Below, piece after piece: positions 13,721 through 20,139 of a stretch of DNA of 36,547 nt. The notes under the pieces are model-generated. The model made no database searches. It saw only the letters and a program-made list of their open reading frames with translations, and was not told the DNA's origin. The stretch is from a virus, in IMG/VR virus record IMGVR_UViG_3300036820_000054, positions 1 through 36,547 of that record, one strand, 5' to 3'. Position numbers and translations under genes: made by a program. How positions within the stretch are numbered: position 1 is the first letter of the stretch; each line of letters begins with the position of its first letter.

Positions 13721-14202
13721 AGCGGGTCCAGGACGTTGTCCGCGAAGTACGTTGCCTGCTCGCCGCGGAACTGGATTCCCCAGTACTGCTCTCGCCGCAC
13801 GGTCGTCTCCAGCACTACGCCGGCGGCGTCGAGTCCCCAGGTGTGCTGGCGCCAGAGGCCGTCGTCACTGAGGGCGTAGCCGGTGCCGATCCCGGCTGCT
13901 TTCCCGGTGCGCAGCAGCCGCGCGGCGTTGCGGTGGCAGTCGCTGCGGGCACCGCTGACCTTCCTGGCGCGTGGTCCCTGCGGTTCGCCGTCCGCTATCA
14001 GCATCTCCGCGAACGACTGCTCCAGCGGGTCCAGCGGTGGCACGACTGCCTCGCCGCCATGCGCCAGGATGGCCTGTGACAGGCGTTCCCAGAGACGGGC
14101 GTAGCCGGGGCGCTGAGCGTCGTGCTCAGCTACCCGGTCTGCGAACACGGCCAGCCTTACGGCGTCTATGCGAGCCGTCGCAGTGCGTGGCTCACCGGTC
14201 AC
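13717..14202 (-). CDS. Conserved actinobacterial protein with a CHxN / QHxW core
   Basis: 161 residues from GTG 14202. The C-terminal half has SDCHRNAARLL (Cys89, His90, Asn92), GTGYALSDDGLWRQHTWGLD (His120), VLETTVRREQYWGI and a final FADNVL. This layout recurs in actinobacterial hypothetical proteins. The spacing of Cys89, His120 and Glu132 would suit a papain/transglutaminase-like fold, but that is inference. GTGA-type overlaps on both sides. Confidence 0.65.
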   Translation of the reverse strand: MTGEPRTATARIDAVRLAVFADRVAEHDAQRPGYARLWERLSQAILAHGGEAVVPPLDPLEQSFAEMLIADGEPQGPRARKVSGARSDCHRNAARLLRTGKAAGIGTGYALSDDGLWRQHTWGLDAAGVVLETTVRREQYWGIQFRGEQATYFADNVLDPL

Positions 14203-14590
14203 CGCTGGCGCTCCCGGCGTATTCGTTCATGATGGCCTCGAACTCTTCCGGGCTGATCGGCTGGTCGTCCAGGTAGTACGACGTCATGCCGGGGATCATC
14301 TCGGTGCCGGGCCCGGTCGTGCCGGGTGTGACCGTGTCGCCGCACTGCCGGCACTCCATGTGGTCGATCAGATCCTCGTGCACCTCGTGGCAGGTATCGC
14401 ACCACCCGGGCTCCTCGTAGACCGGCCGCAGCGTCGGATACGGATCGTTACCGGGATGCCAGCGGTGCTCGTGGCCATGGGAGTCGGTGAAGCGCCAGCG
14501 CTCGTCCGCTTTGGTCAGGTAGTCCACGCGGATAACGTCGCGCTCCATGCGGAGCACGCCGCGCGGGCCGCTGATGCTTGATGCCGTCAT
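14192..14590 (-). CDS. Zinc-knuckle protein of unknown function
   Basis: 132 residues. Residues 16-50 read like a small beta domain (RVDYLTKADERWRFTDSHGH). CDTCHEVHEDLIDHMECRQC, around residue 65, is a clear four-Cys zinc site. The tail YYLDDQPISPEEFEAIMNEY is acidic and helical. Overlaps the next gene by 11 nt. Function unknown. Confidence 0.68.
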   Translation of the reverse strand: MTASSISGPRGVLRMERDVIRVDYLTKADERWRFTDSHGHEHRWHPGNDPYPTLRPVYEEPGWCDTCHEVHEDLIDHMECRQCGDTVTPGTTGPGTEMIPGMTSYYLDDQPISPEEFEAIMNEYAGSASGDR

Positions 14591-14593
14591 CGC

Positions 14594-14833
14594 TCACGCC
14601 TCCAGTGCTTGGTGCCCGGCCTCAGTGAGCCGGTAGCCGTCCGAAGCGCTGCCAGTGGCGAGGTCCATGGCCACGACGGCATCGGCGAGCTTTACTGCGC
14701 CTTCCTCGCCGGTCGACCAGCAGACTGCGTGCATGCCGGTCATGAGTTCCGGGTTGCGAACCGGGAACGGGGCGCCTGCCCAGATCGAGCAGAGGGCGGC
14801 TCGCTGGCCCTCGGTGATGGTGGCGGTGGTCAT
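14594..14833 (-). CDS. Small protein of unknown function
   Basis: 79 residues from ATG 14833, with GGAGAG about 8 nt upstream; the frame to 14905 is not needed. Sequence TTATITEGQRAALCSIWAGA then a C-terminal YRLTEAGHQALEA that resembles a winged-helix end. No confident family. Confidence 0.6.
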   Translation of the reverse strand: MTTATITEGQRAALCSIWAGAPFPVRNPELMTGMHAVCWSTGEEGAVKLADAVVAMDLATGSASDGYRLTEAGHQALEA

Positions 14834-14883
14834 CGGTGGCTCTCCCATTCGCTGCTGCCGTCTTTTCCCGGTCTCTATAAGGG

Positions 14884-15060
14884 TCACCGCGGACGGCCCG
14901 GCCACATCCCGCCGTCAACCGCCTTCTCTAGCAGGTAGTTGTCTGACCAGAGCTTGCGGAGATCCCCGAGCCGCACGGTCACCTGGGTATCAGCATCCTG
15001 GTCCTGGACCAGGGTGAGCAGTTCCGCGAGCCGGTCAAGTTCGGGCCTGCTGACTGCCAT
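14884..15060 (-). CDS. Small protein of 58 residues, unknown function
   Basis: MAVSRPELDRLAELLTLVQD, then DTQVTVRLGDLRKLWSDNYL and a short basic tail ending at TGA 14884. Strong GC third-position bias and fit between two genes (starts 4 nt after the previous stop) support it. Reads as two amphipathic helices. No family recognised. Confidence 0.55.
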   Translation of the reverse strand: MAVSRPELDRLAELLTLVQDQDADTQVTVRLGDLRKLWSDNYLLEKAVDGGMWPGRPR

Positions 15061-15063
15061 CGC

Positions 15064-15306
15064 TTAGCCCACGTGAGCGGCGATGAGGCCGAAGCCGCCG
15101 CAAATGAGCAGCAGGACCGCGAAGCCGATGATGAGGCCCCAGAGATCCGACCGGGAGATGTACCATTCGTCGCGCACGCGGCTGCAGCGGCTTATGTCTC
15201 TATCCTTCCTGGCCGCCCGGCGGCGCCGCTCACGCCCGGCGTCCTTCCCGTAAGCGTCCCAGCTATCGTCGTACACGGCACCACACTCCCAGTTGTGCTC
15301 GCTCAC
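15064..15306 (-). CDS. Small single-pass membrane protein
   Basis: 80 residues from GTG 15306. Residues 1-50 are charged and Arg-rich (GRERRRRAARKDRDI); WGLIIGFAVLLLICGGFGLI near the C-terminus is a transmembrane helix. No Shine-Dalgarno; TAAGCT lies 8 nt upstream, so the mRNA may be leaderless. Divergent from the RHH gene at 15361. Function unknown. Confidence 0.65.
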   Translation of the reverse strand: MSEHNWECGAVYDDSWDAYGKDAGRERRRRAARKDRDISRCSRVRDEWYISRSDLWGLIIGFAVLLLICGGFGLIAAHVG

Positions 15307-15313
15307 GCATTCA

Positions 15314-15354
15314 AGCTTACCACTATCGGCAGGATTCCGGCTTGCTGGTAAGCT
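15314..15354. promoter_or_regulatory. Symmetric divergent promoter/operator
   Basis: 9-bp inverted repeat AGCTTACCA (15314-15322) / TGGTAAGCT (15346-15354). Each arm places an identical TGGTAAGCT, with its -10-like TAAGCT, about 6-8 nt before a start codon: GTG 15306 leftward and ATG 15361 rightward. So the arms may be two matching -10 elements, a repressor operator, or both. Confidence 0.55.
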
Positions 15355-15360
15355 AGAAAC

Positions 15361-15705
15361 ATGTCGCGGCCTAAGACCCCAGACGGCAAGCGCGTCTCAC
15401 TGTCAGTGAAAGTCAGCGAGGCCAAGGCCGCAGCCGTGGACGAGCGGCGCGGCATGCTGGGACTGGGGCGGGCTGCTTATCTGGAGGCGCTGATAGACGC
15501 CGATCTCGCGCCAGCGCCGGCGGCGGCCAAGTCAGCGGCAGCCGAGGCGGCATCACTAGCTGCTGCGGCGAGACCCTCCGTGGCCGTCACGGCATCGGCG
15601 AGCCGGGCGTTAAGGCGCTTCCAGCTCTCTTCGGTGCCCAGGGTGTCTGGCATGGTCAGTTCTCCTCAGTGTCGTGCTGCGGCCGGCCCTGGCTGCCACG
15701 GATGA
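15361..15705 (+). CDS. Ribbon-helix-helix-like regulator
   Basis: 114 residues. The first 50 fit an RHH fold: basic start (MSRPKTPDGKR), beta strand VSLSVKVS, helix EAKAAAVDERRGM, then LGRAAYLEALIDADL. The rest is Ala-rich and less convincing. No Shine-Dalgarno, but a -10-like TAAGCT lies 6 nt before the ATG, suggesting a leaderless transcript. Likely regulates the symmetric divergent promoter just upstream. Its 3' half overlaps two leftward genes, so the true protein may be shorter or the overlap is antisense. Confidence 0.6.
   Translation: MSRPKTPDGKRVSLSVKVSEAKAAAVDERRGMLGLGRAAYLEALIDADLAPAPAAAKSAAAEAASLAAAARPSVAVTASASRALRRFQLSSVPRVSGMVSSPQCRAAAGPGCHG
15477..15653 (-). CDS. 58-residue helical protein, antisense to the RHH gene
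   Basis: MPDTLGTEESWKRLNARLAD then an Ala-rich helix, ending at TAA 15477. A strong GAGGAG site lies 7-8 nt before the ATG, which follows the antitoxin-like gene's stop by 2 nt. These signals favour a real gene, but it lies wholly opposite the RHH gene; both cannot be under full coding constraint at once. Function unknown. Confidence 0.4.
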   Translation of the reverse strand: MPDTLGTEESWKRLNARLADAVTATEGLAAAASDAASAAADLAAAGAGARSASISASR

Positions 15706-15859
15706 GCGCCTGCGCCGACTCGTACCAGTCCAGGCCGACGATGACGGCCTTGGGCTTGCCGTTGCGGGTGATGGTGAAGTGCTCACCAGCGATAGCGGCG
15801 CGGTCAACGATGTCGCCGAGGACGCGCCGCGCCTCCTCGATGTTCTGCTCGTGCTCCAT
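15656..15859 (-). CDS. Phd/YefM-family antitoxin-like protein (orphan)
   Basis: 67 residues from ATG 15859. NIEEARRVLGDIVDRAAIAG, then EHFTITRNGKPKAVIVGLDWYE is the classic Phd/YefM core: N-terminal helix, strand-turn-strand with RNGKPxAVIV. Such proteins bind DNA and neutralise RelE, Doc or PIN toxins. No toxin of these families is adjacent. TAGAGT lies about 8 nt before the ATG and no ribosome site is seen, so the transcript may be leaderless. Could be a regulator or a decoy antitoxin. Confidence 0.75.
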   Translation of the reverse strand: MEHEQNIEEARRVLGDIVDRAAIAGEHFTITRNGKPKAVIVGLDWYESAQALIRGSQGRPQHDTEEN

Positions 15860-15910
15860 GCTCAAGACTCTACAGGCCCTTAAGGTTTAGGGCAAGCGGG
15901 GTGCTCAGGG

Positions 15911-16111
15911 TCAGTCCCAGTTGCGGTTGCAGGATGGGCAGGCAAGGTCACCTCCGCACTTCGGGCAGCGGGGACGGGCAGGCGCGCTGGCCGCTTCCCT
16001 GAGTTCGGCCGACAGGCGGTCAACCTCGGCACGCAGGCGCTCGTTCTCGGCGGCAGCGTCTAGCTTGCGCTGCCGCCATGCCGCCTGCCGCTCGGCGCCG
16101 GTTCTGGCCAT
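15911..16111 (-). CDS. Coiled-coil plus zinc-ribbon protein
   Basis: 66 residues from ATG 16111. MARTGAERQAAWRQRKLDAA is a basic N-terminus common among actinophage small proteins; ENERLRAEVDRLSAELREA is a leucine-zipper-like coiled coil; CPKCGGDLACPSCNRNWD is a zinc ribbon. Probably a dimeric DNA-binding protein. It faces the GTTAGTGAC boxes at 16132-16183, so it may bind them. Confidence 0.7.
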   Translation of the reverse strand: MARTGAERQAAWRQRKLDAAAENERLRAEVDRLSAELREAASAPARPRCPKCGGDLACPSCNRNWD

Positions 16112-16131
16112 GAGCACAGGGTACAGGATTC

Positions 16132-16183
16132 GTTAGTGACATGTTAGTGACGGAGGGCCTTTCGGCATGGTAGCGTCACTAAC
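16132..16183. promoter_or_regulatory. Three GTTAGTGAC boxes, probable operator
   Basis: GTTAGTGAC occurs at 16132-16140 and 16143-16151 as direct repeats one helical turn apart, and inverted (GTCACTAAC) at 16175-16183. The first and third share the 10-mer CGTTAGTGAC. They lie between the leftward coiled-coil gene and a rightward two-gene island. Confidence 0.65.
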
Positions 16184-16262
16184 GCAAGCAGAAAGCGCCC
16201 GCGGCGGCCGGGAACCAGCCGTCAGCACCACAGCATCAGCCAAGATCCCAAAGGAGACCAAC

Positions 16263-16382
16263 GTGACCATTCACCAGCGCCGCGGGCGCCACCACGCAGG
16301 CTACCGGCTCGCCTCATTGCTGCGCAGGCGGCAGGGACGGCACGCGGCATGGGCGCTGCACGCGCTCGTGGCGGCCTTCTAG
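16263..16382 (+). CDS. 39-residue basic peptide
   Basis: GTG 16263 is preceded by AAGGAGA at ideal spacing. Reads MTIHQRRGRHHAGYRLASLL then RRRQGRHAAWALHALVAAF: strongly basic with a C-terminal amphipathic end. An upstream in-frame ATG (16167) has no ribosome site. Could be a small nucleic-acid-binding or membrane-active peptide; unknown. Confidence 0.45.
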   Translation: MTIHQRRGRHHAGYRLASLLRRRQGRHAAWALHALVAAF

Positions 16383-16432
16383 GGCCAGCATCAGGCACAG
16401 TCAAGACAAGCAGCGAGGAGGAAGGACGCAGC

Positions 16433-16867
16433 ATGAGCCGCGAAGTAAGGCCCGTGGCGCTCGACTGGGAGCACCCGCGCGGGCGTGGCACGTACCAGGA
16501 CGGCAGCCCGCGCTACATCGGGCTGTCCTCACGCGAGGACCTGAATCACCGCTTGGGCTACCGCGCCGACCATCCCGGCGACGAGGACGAACAGGAGCCG
16601 ATTGACCTGAGCGAATACATGCCGGAGATCCGTGAGGGCACGCCCTGCGGCTGGCAGATGTACGAAACGGTCAGCGATGGCACGCCCCTATCGCCTGTGT
16701 TCGCCACCAAGGATGAACTTGCCGCTTGGCTCGCGAGTCCTGAGGCCGGCGACGAGCAGCGGTCACCAGCAGTGGCGGCCAGGTTCGTGGAGGAAGGCTG
16801 GGCACCGACCTTCGCCTCCAGTGGCGGTCAGTTCATGTCGGGTGTCGACTGGATCGGCCGAACCTAG
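16433..16867 (+). CDS. Conserved actinophage protein of unknown function
   Basis: 144 residues from ATG 16433 with GAGGAAGGA upstream. The C-terminal half has GWQMYETVSDGTPLSPVFAT, KDELAAWLASP, AARFVEEGWAPTF and MSGVDW; this 'W-E-TVS-GTP-SPVF-T-EELA-WL' pattern recurs in Streptomyces and actinophage proteins with no known role. Second gene of a rightward island set in a leftward array. Confidence 0.75.
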   Translation: MSREVRPVALDWEHPRGRGTYQDGSPRYIGLSSREDLNHRLGYRADHPGDEDEQEPIDLSEYMPEIREGTPCGWQMYETVSDGTPLSPVFATKDELAAWLASPEAGDEQRSPAVAARFVEEGWAPTFASSGGQFMSGVDWIGRT

Positions 16868-16906
16868 CCCCACCAGCCTGCCGTGCCGGTACTGCGCGGC
16901 TACGCC

Positions 16907-17290
16907 TCAACGCGGCGGCAGGCACCCGTCGCCCTCGCCGAGGTTTTGCGGCCGGCGCGTCTCGCTCACGTCCATCTGAACGCCCGCATCCCTCCGTGGA
17001 TCCGCTCCTGCTTGTCTCCGGTACTGCGGGGTGGCCTGGCAGGCCAGTTCACACACGGGACAGTGCTCAACGCCGATGTGCACCAGGTCTGAGTGTCCGC
17101 AGACCGGGCACGGGTGGCCAGCGGGCCACGCACTGATGGCCGGGTGACGACCAGCCTCGATGATCGACCACAGCGGCTGGTCTGCCTCGGGAGGTGTCCA
17201 CGTGCAAAGCTCACCGAGAGGAAGAGCGGCTGTGGGCTGGCAGCCGTCGAACTGGAAGGCACAGGTTCCGCCGTGGGTGACGCACTGCAT
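16907..17290 (-). CDS. Zinc-knuckle protein of unknown function
   Basis: 127 residues from ATG 17290, which overlaps the previous TGA by 1 nt. HPCPVCGHSDLVHIGVEHCP then VCELAC gives two CxxC pairs and extra Cys, a likely zinc ribbon. The N-terminus has another Cys pair (MQCVTHGGTCAFQFDGC). The same frame is open to 17947 but that part is antisense noise over real genes. Confidence 0.65.
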   Translation of the reverse strand: MQCVTHGGTCAFQFDGCQPTAALPLGELCTWTPPEADQPLWSIIEAGRHPAISAWPAGHPCPVCGHSDLVHIGVEHCPVCELACQATPQYRRQAGADPRRDAGVQMDVSETRRPQNLGEGDGCLPPR

Positions 17291-17562
17291 CACAGCTTCC
17301 ACAGCTTGCGCAGCAGCGCGTGAAGACGTGCCCGCAGCGACTTGGCGGCCGAGTCGGCGAGAAGGGCCAGCAGTTCGTCCTGGAGCCGGTGCCACTCTGT
17401 GTGAGCGGCCCTGTTGTCGGCCGAGCCCTCTTCCGTCAGGCCGATGACGACGACGGCCGCGCCGCATCGCCCGCAGAAGCCGAACTGAAGGCCGCCAATC
17501 TTGAACTCGTCTAGCGGCTGCTCGGTGCTCACGCTGACCGGAAAGGTCACAGGCTCGGCCAT
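17290..17562 (-). CDS. Single zinc-finger protein (CxxC...HxxxH)
   Basis: 90 residues from ATG 17562 (TGATG overlap). FGFCGRCGAAVVVIGLTEEG then NRAAHTEWHRLQDELLALLA: CxxC followed by HxxxH, a common pattern in small actinophage proteins. The C-terminal half is a basic amphipathic helix (AKSLRARLHALLRKLWKL). Confidence 0.7.
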   Translation of the reverse strand: MAEPVTFPVSVSTEQPLDEFKIGGLQFGFCGRCGAAVVVIGLTEEGSADNRAAHTEWHRLQDELLALLADSAAKSLRARLHALLRKLWKL

Positions 17563-17963
17563 CACCACTCCGCGCACGTCTCGCAGCCGCTCTCAAGGTA
17601 GCCGTGGCTGCACCGGCCGTGTCCTGGCAGCAGGGAGACCAGCCAGCAGGCGAGGCAGCGGTGACGCTTGGGCTCGCGGCGTGGCGACGGGGGCAGTTCG
17701 CCGCGAAGGCCGCGGGCAAGGTAGTCGTTGAGCGCGTCGCCCATCCCCGCGTAGTCGTCAAGAAGCGCTTGCGGCACGAGGAAGCCACCGGACTTGACCT
17801 CGGCCGACGGAGGAGGGTCGCTCTCGTCGGTGTAGCACCAGGCGCAGCGGCAGCCGGCAGGACGGCCATAGGGGCAGTCATCGGGCAGCACGCGCGCAAA
17901 GCCCTGCACGAGGCTGCGGACTTCATCTGGCTCCTCAGCGTTCTCAAGCGGCCAGTAGGTCAC
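17562..17963 (-). CDS. Cys-rich protein of unknown function
   Basis: 133 residues from GTG 17963 (GTGA overlap). Contains DDCPYGRPAGCRCAWC near residue 30 and RCLACWLVSLLPGHGRCSHG then GCETCAEW at the end: up to ten cysteines in two clusters, probably two zinc sites. No catalytic motif. Confidence 0.65.
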   Translation of the reverse strand: MTYWPLENAEEPDEVRSLVQGFARVLPDDCPYGRPAGCRCAWCYTDESDPPPSAEVKSGGFLVPQALLDDYAGMGDALNDYLARGLRGELPPSPRREPKRHRCLACWLVSLLPGHGRCSHGYLESGCETCAEW

Positions 17964-18262
17964 AGTCCCAGCATCCTGTCGCGCTCCCGGCGCTGTCGCG
18001 CACGGGCGATATGCGCGTGACGCAGAACGTCGCTAACCACGTCCAGGTCGTAGCCGGGCCCGGCGTCCGTGAAAGCGCCGGTCGGCTCGTCAGCGGGGCG
18101 TGCCCACTCAAACCGCAGCCCGGCTTCCCGCATCCATTCTGGCAGTGCGGCGGTCGCCTTCTCGGCCATCTGGCGGCCCTTGCTGTCCACCCAGGCCTGA
18201 TACTGGCGCTCGGTGAAGTGCCGCTCAACGTCAACGACCCACGCTTCGTCTGCGGTGCTCAC
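17960..18262 (-). CDS. Small charged protein of unknown function
   Basis: 100 residues from GTG 18262, overlapping the previous 21-codon ORF by 4 nt. Helical and charged, with a Trp-rich first half (AWVVDVERHFTERQYQAWVD) and C-terminal VVSDVLRHAHIARARQRRER. No family recognised. Confidence 0.65.
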   Translation of the reverse strand: MSTADEAWVVDVERHFTERQYQAWVDSKGRQMAEKATAALPEWMREAGLRFEWARPADEPTGAFTDAGPGYDLDVVSDVLRHAHIARARQRRERDRMLGL

Positions 18263-18324
18263 GGTCGCCTCCCCAGCAGGTCCCAGACGGCCAGCGGCTC
18301 GGCGTTGATGTCAGTGAGGGTCAT
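18259..18324 (-). CDS. 21-residue micro-ORF in a coupled gene chain
   Basis: Reads MTLTDINAEPLAVWDLLGRR P. Its ATG overlaps the previous gene's TGA (TGATG) and its TGA overlaps the next GTG (GTGA), so it fits the coupling pattern on both sides. Third positions are GC-biased. It may encode a peptide or simply carry ribosomes between neighbours. Confidence 0.5.
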   Translation of the reverse strand: MTLTDINAEPLAVWDLLGRRP

Positions 18325-18551
18325 CAGAGGCCGCCGATCTCCTTGAGGATGCCCAGTGCCATGATCGCCCTGTCCTTGGCGAGAGTGTCCGCGCCGGCCA
18401 CGATTTCAGCCGCGCGGCGCAGCAGTTCCTCTTCTGGCGGGTACTGGTCGCCGTACTTGAGTCCGCAGGCCTCGGCGAGCATGTGCCGGGCGACCTGTGC
18501 GCAGTGGGGGAACTTTGCGTTGGGCGCGCGGTCAGCCCAGGATGCCGTCAT
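18324..18551 (-). CDS. Small helical protein of unknown function
   Basis: 75 residues from ATG 18551 (TGATG overlap); the frame upstream to 18758 is antisense noise. Core: HCAQVARHMLAEACGLKYGD then PPEEELLRRAAEIVAGADTL and AIMALGILKEIG. No motif. Confidence 0.6.
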   Translation of the reverse strand: MTASWADRAPNAKFPHCAQVARHMLAEACGLKYGDQYPPEEELLRRAAEIVAGADTLAKDRAIMALGILKEIGGL

Positions 18552-18868
18552 CACCGGCTCCACAGTCCCGTAACCCGCCACAGCGCCACACAGGCCCGCT
18601 CGTGGCCGTGGTGCAGCAGCAAGATGCCCGCGGCGGTCAGCTGCTTGCGCCACCACAGCCGGAAACGCGTGCGGCGGGTCAGAAGGCGGCGCATCTCCCG
18701 GCGCATGTGGCGAGCCTGGCCGGCCGGGGTGTTCGCGAGCTCGAAGCGGCGCTGCCACTCGGCCAGGTCCTCGCTGCTGACTGGCCAGTAGTCCTCTGGC
18801 CGGGCAGGTGGCAGTGGCAGGTGCGGTGAAGTCTCAGCGAGACGGCGGAGCACGCGCTCGTCGTCCAC
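18551..18868 (-). CDS. Basic helical protein, start of a leftward unit
   Basis: 105 residues. GTG 18868 is preceded by AAGGAGGTGA, the best ribosome site in the window, and lies just after a terminator hairpin, so a new leftward transcript probably starts here. The sequence is Arg/Trp-rich (ARHMRREMRRLLTRRTRFRL). Probably nucleic-acid or membrane associated; function unknown. Confidence 0.65.
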   Translation of the reverse strand: MDDERVLRRLAETSPHLPLPPARPEDYWPVSSEDLAEWQRRFELANTPAGQARHMRREMRRLLTRRTRFRLWWRKQLTAAGILLLHHGHERACVALWRVTGLWSR

Positions 18869-18908
18869 CGGTCACCTCCTTGCATTCATCATGCCCTGCA
18901 GACGGGAA

Positions 18909-18941
18909 CGGTGCCGTACGCCCCGCTCTCGTACGGCACCG
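18909..18941 (-). terminator. Strong intrinsic terminator hairpin
   Basis: Perfect 12-bp stem CGGTGCCGTACG / CGTACGGCACCG with a 9-nt loop, 15 nt beyond the stop of the gene at 18956-19468. Ends the upstream leftward transcript before a new unit starts at 18868. Confidence 0.75.
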
Positions 18942-18955
18942 TCCGCTCTTGGGCC

Positions 18956-19468
18956 TCAGCTAGCGGGCGGCTGCGACTCGCTGGTCTCGGCCGCCACCGC
19001 TGCGGTGTTCGCCGAGTTCGCGGTGTCCAGCGCGGCGTCAGCGGCCTGCAGGGCAGCCAGGGTCGACGGCTGCACGGTCAGCGAGCCGTCCGCGATCTCG
19101 GTGAGAACTGCGTTGACGGCGGTGGTGCTCGCGGCCGTGGCTGCGGTGAGCGCGGTTACCTGTGCCTGAATGTCGGCGGTAACCGCCTGGACTGCTGCGT
19201 CCTCGGACATGATCTTCTCCAGTTTCGTGTCGATGTTGCCTAGCTGGCCGCTGATGACGGCCAGGTCTGCGGGAGTAGCGGCGGGCACGGACGGGCGGTC
19301 ACGCAGCCAGCGGTAGGCGGAATCGGCCAGGGACAGCCAGTGGAACGGCTCGGCCTCGCCGTCTCTGACATGGACGTCATCGCGGTGGGAGGCCAGGTCA
19401 ACAGCAGCAGCGAGAGCAGCACGGCGGTCAGCGGCGTCAGCGGCGAGCTCGGCGGCGTCAGCGGTCAC
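18956..19468 (-). CDS. Ala/Thr-rich coiled-coil protein
   Basis: 170 residues from GTG 19468 (GTGA overlap). Residues 1-55 are Ala/Asp-rich with HWLSLADSAYRWLRDRP. From about residue 70, ISGQLGNIDTKLEKIMSEDA then AVTADIQAQVTALTAATAAS form long heptad-like helices, as in phage fibre-like or tail-associated small proteins. Last gene of its unit, followed by a strong terminator. Function unknown. Confidence 0.65.
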   Translation of the reverse strand: MTADAAELAADAADRRAALAAAVDLASHRDDVHVRDGEAEPFHWLSLADSAYRWLRDRPSVPAATPADLAVISGQLGNIDTKLEKIMSEDAAVQAVTADIQAQVTALTAATAASTTAVNAVLTEIADGSLTVQPSTLAALQAADAALDTANSANTAAVAAETSESQPPAS

Positions 19469-19665
19469 TGTTCAGGCCCTCCTGCTGGCGCAAGTTCGCG
19501 GGTGATCACGTCAAGGCTGTCGCGGGTGCCAACCGTCTCGGTGACGACCCGCACGGCGCTGCCGCACTCGGCGATGATCGTCACCTTGAGTATCCGCGAC
19601 GGGTCGGACAGGATGCCCGCCTCATGCAGGCTGGCGATGAGGGTTTCTGACCGCGGGATACTCAA
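19465..19665 (-). CDS. Small protein of unknown function
   Basis: 66 residues from TTG 19665, with GGAG about 9 nt upstream and next to the previous stop. Reads as a helix (SETLIASLHEAGILSDPSRI) and a beta segment (LKVTIIAECGSAVRVVTETV). No family. Confidence 0.6.
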   Translation of the reverse strand: MSIPRSETLIASLHEAGILSDPSRILKVTIIAECGSAVRVVTETVGTRDSLDVITRELAPAGGPEQ

Positions 19666-19669
19666 AGCC

Positions 19670-19882
19670 TTACTCCTGGTTCAGGAATCTGGTCATCGAC
19701 AAGGCGAACTGCGCGTCGGCGACGCTCCGGGCGAGCCGCAGTCCTTCGGCGCACTGGCCTTCCCGGCAGTGGTGCTCGCGGCGGTGGGTGAAATGCTCGG
19801 CCGCGGCGTCGTCCAGTGCCCGCTGAGCCTCGCGCAGGACAGTTCGCAGCGACGAAGGGTGAATGCCGGGGTCCGCGGTCAT
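19670..19882 (-). CDS. Small helical Cys/His protein
   Basis: 70 residues. HFTHRREHHCREGQCAEGLR at mid-protein could bind a metal; the rest is helical (LRTVLREAQRALDDAAAEHF). ATGA overlap with the upstream gene. Function unknown. Confidence 0.6.
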   Translation of the reverse strand: MTADPGIHPSSLRTVLREAQRALDDAAAEHFTHRREHHCREGQCAEGLRLARSVADAQFALSMTRFLNQE

Positions 19883-20136
19883 TCGTCAATCCAGACGGCC
19901 AGCGTCTTGTGCTTCTCGAGGTCGGCGAGGAAGTCGCCGAGGTCGCCGCGGCGCTCGCCCTCCGCCAGCGCGTCGCGGAAACCCTTGAGGTAGATGTGCT
20001 GGGAGCTTCCGGCACCAATGACAGTGCGCGCCCCGCAGAGCCTCTCGCCCGCTTCGAAGAGCAGTTGCTTGAGTTCGTGGCAACTGCCGAGCGGTTCATC
20101 CGGAACGACCTGCTGCCAGTAGGCGGTTGTGCTCAC
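19879..20136 (-). CDS. Small helical protein of unknown function
   Basis: 85 residues from GTG 20136. Core SCHELKQLLFEAGERLCGAR and LKGFRDALAEGERRGDLGDF. Overlaps the next gene by 4 nt. No motif. Confidence 0.6.
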   Translation of the reverse strand: MSTTAYWQQVVPDEPLGSCHELKQLLFEAGERLCGARTVIGAGSSQHIYLKGFRDALAEGERRGDLGDFLADLEKHKTLAVWIDE

Positions 20137-20139
20137 TGC

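Noticed and set aside
15656-15859. Complete toxin-antitoxin module
   Set aside because: Only the antitoxin-like half is recognisable; neighbours do not resemble RelE, Doc or PIN toxins.
16907-17947. 346-codon leftward ORF
   Set aside because: Only the last 127 codons are biased; the rest is out of frame with two good zinc-knuckle genes that overlap in TGATG style.
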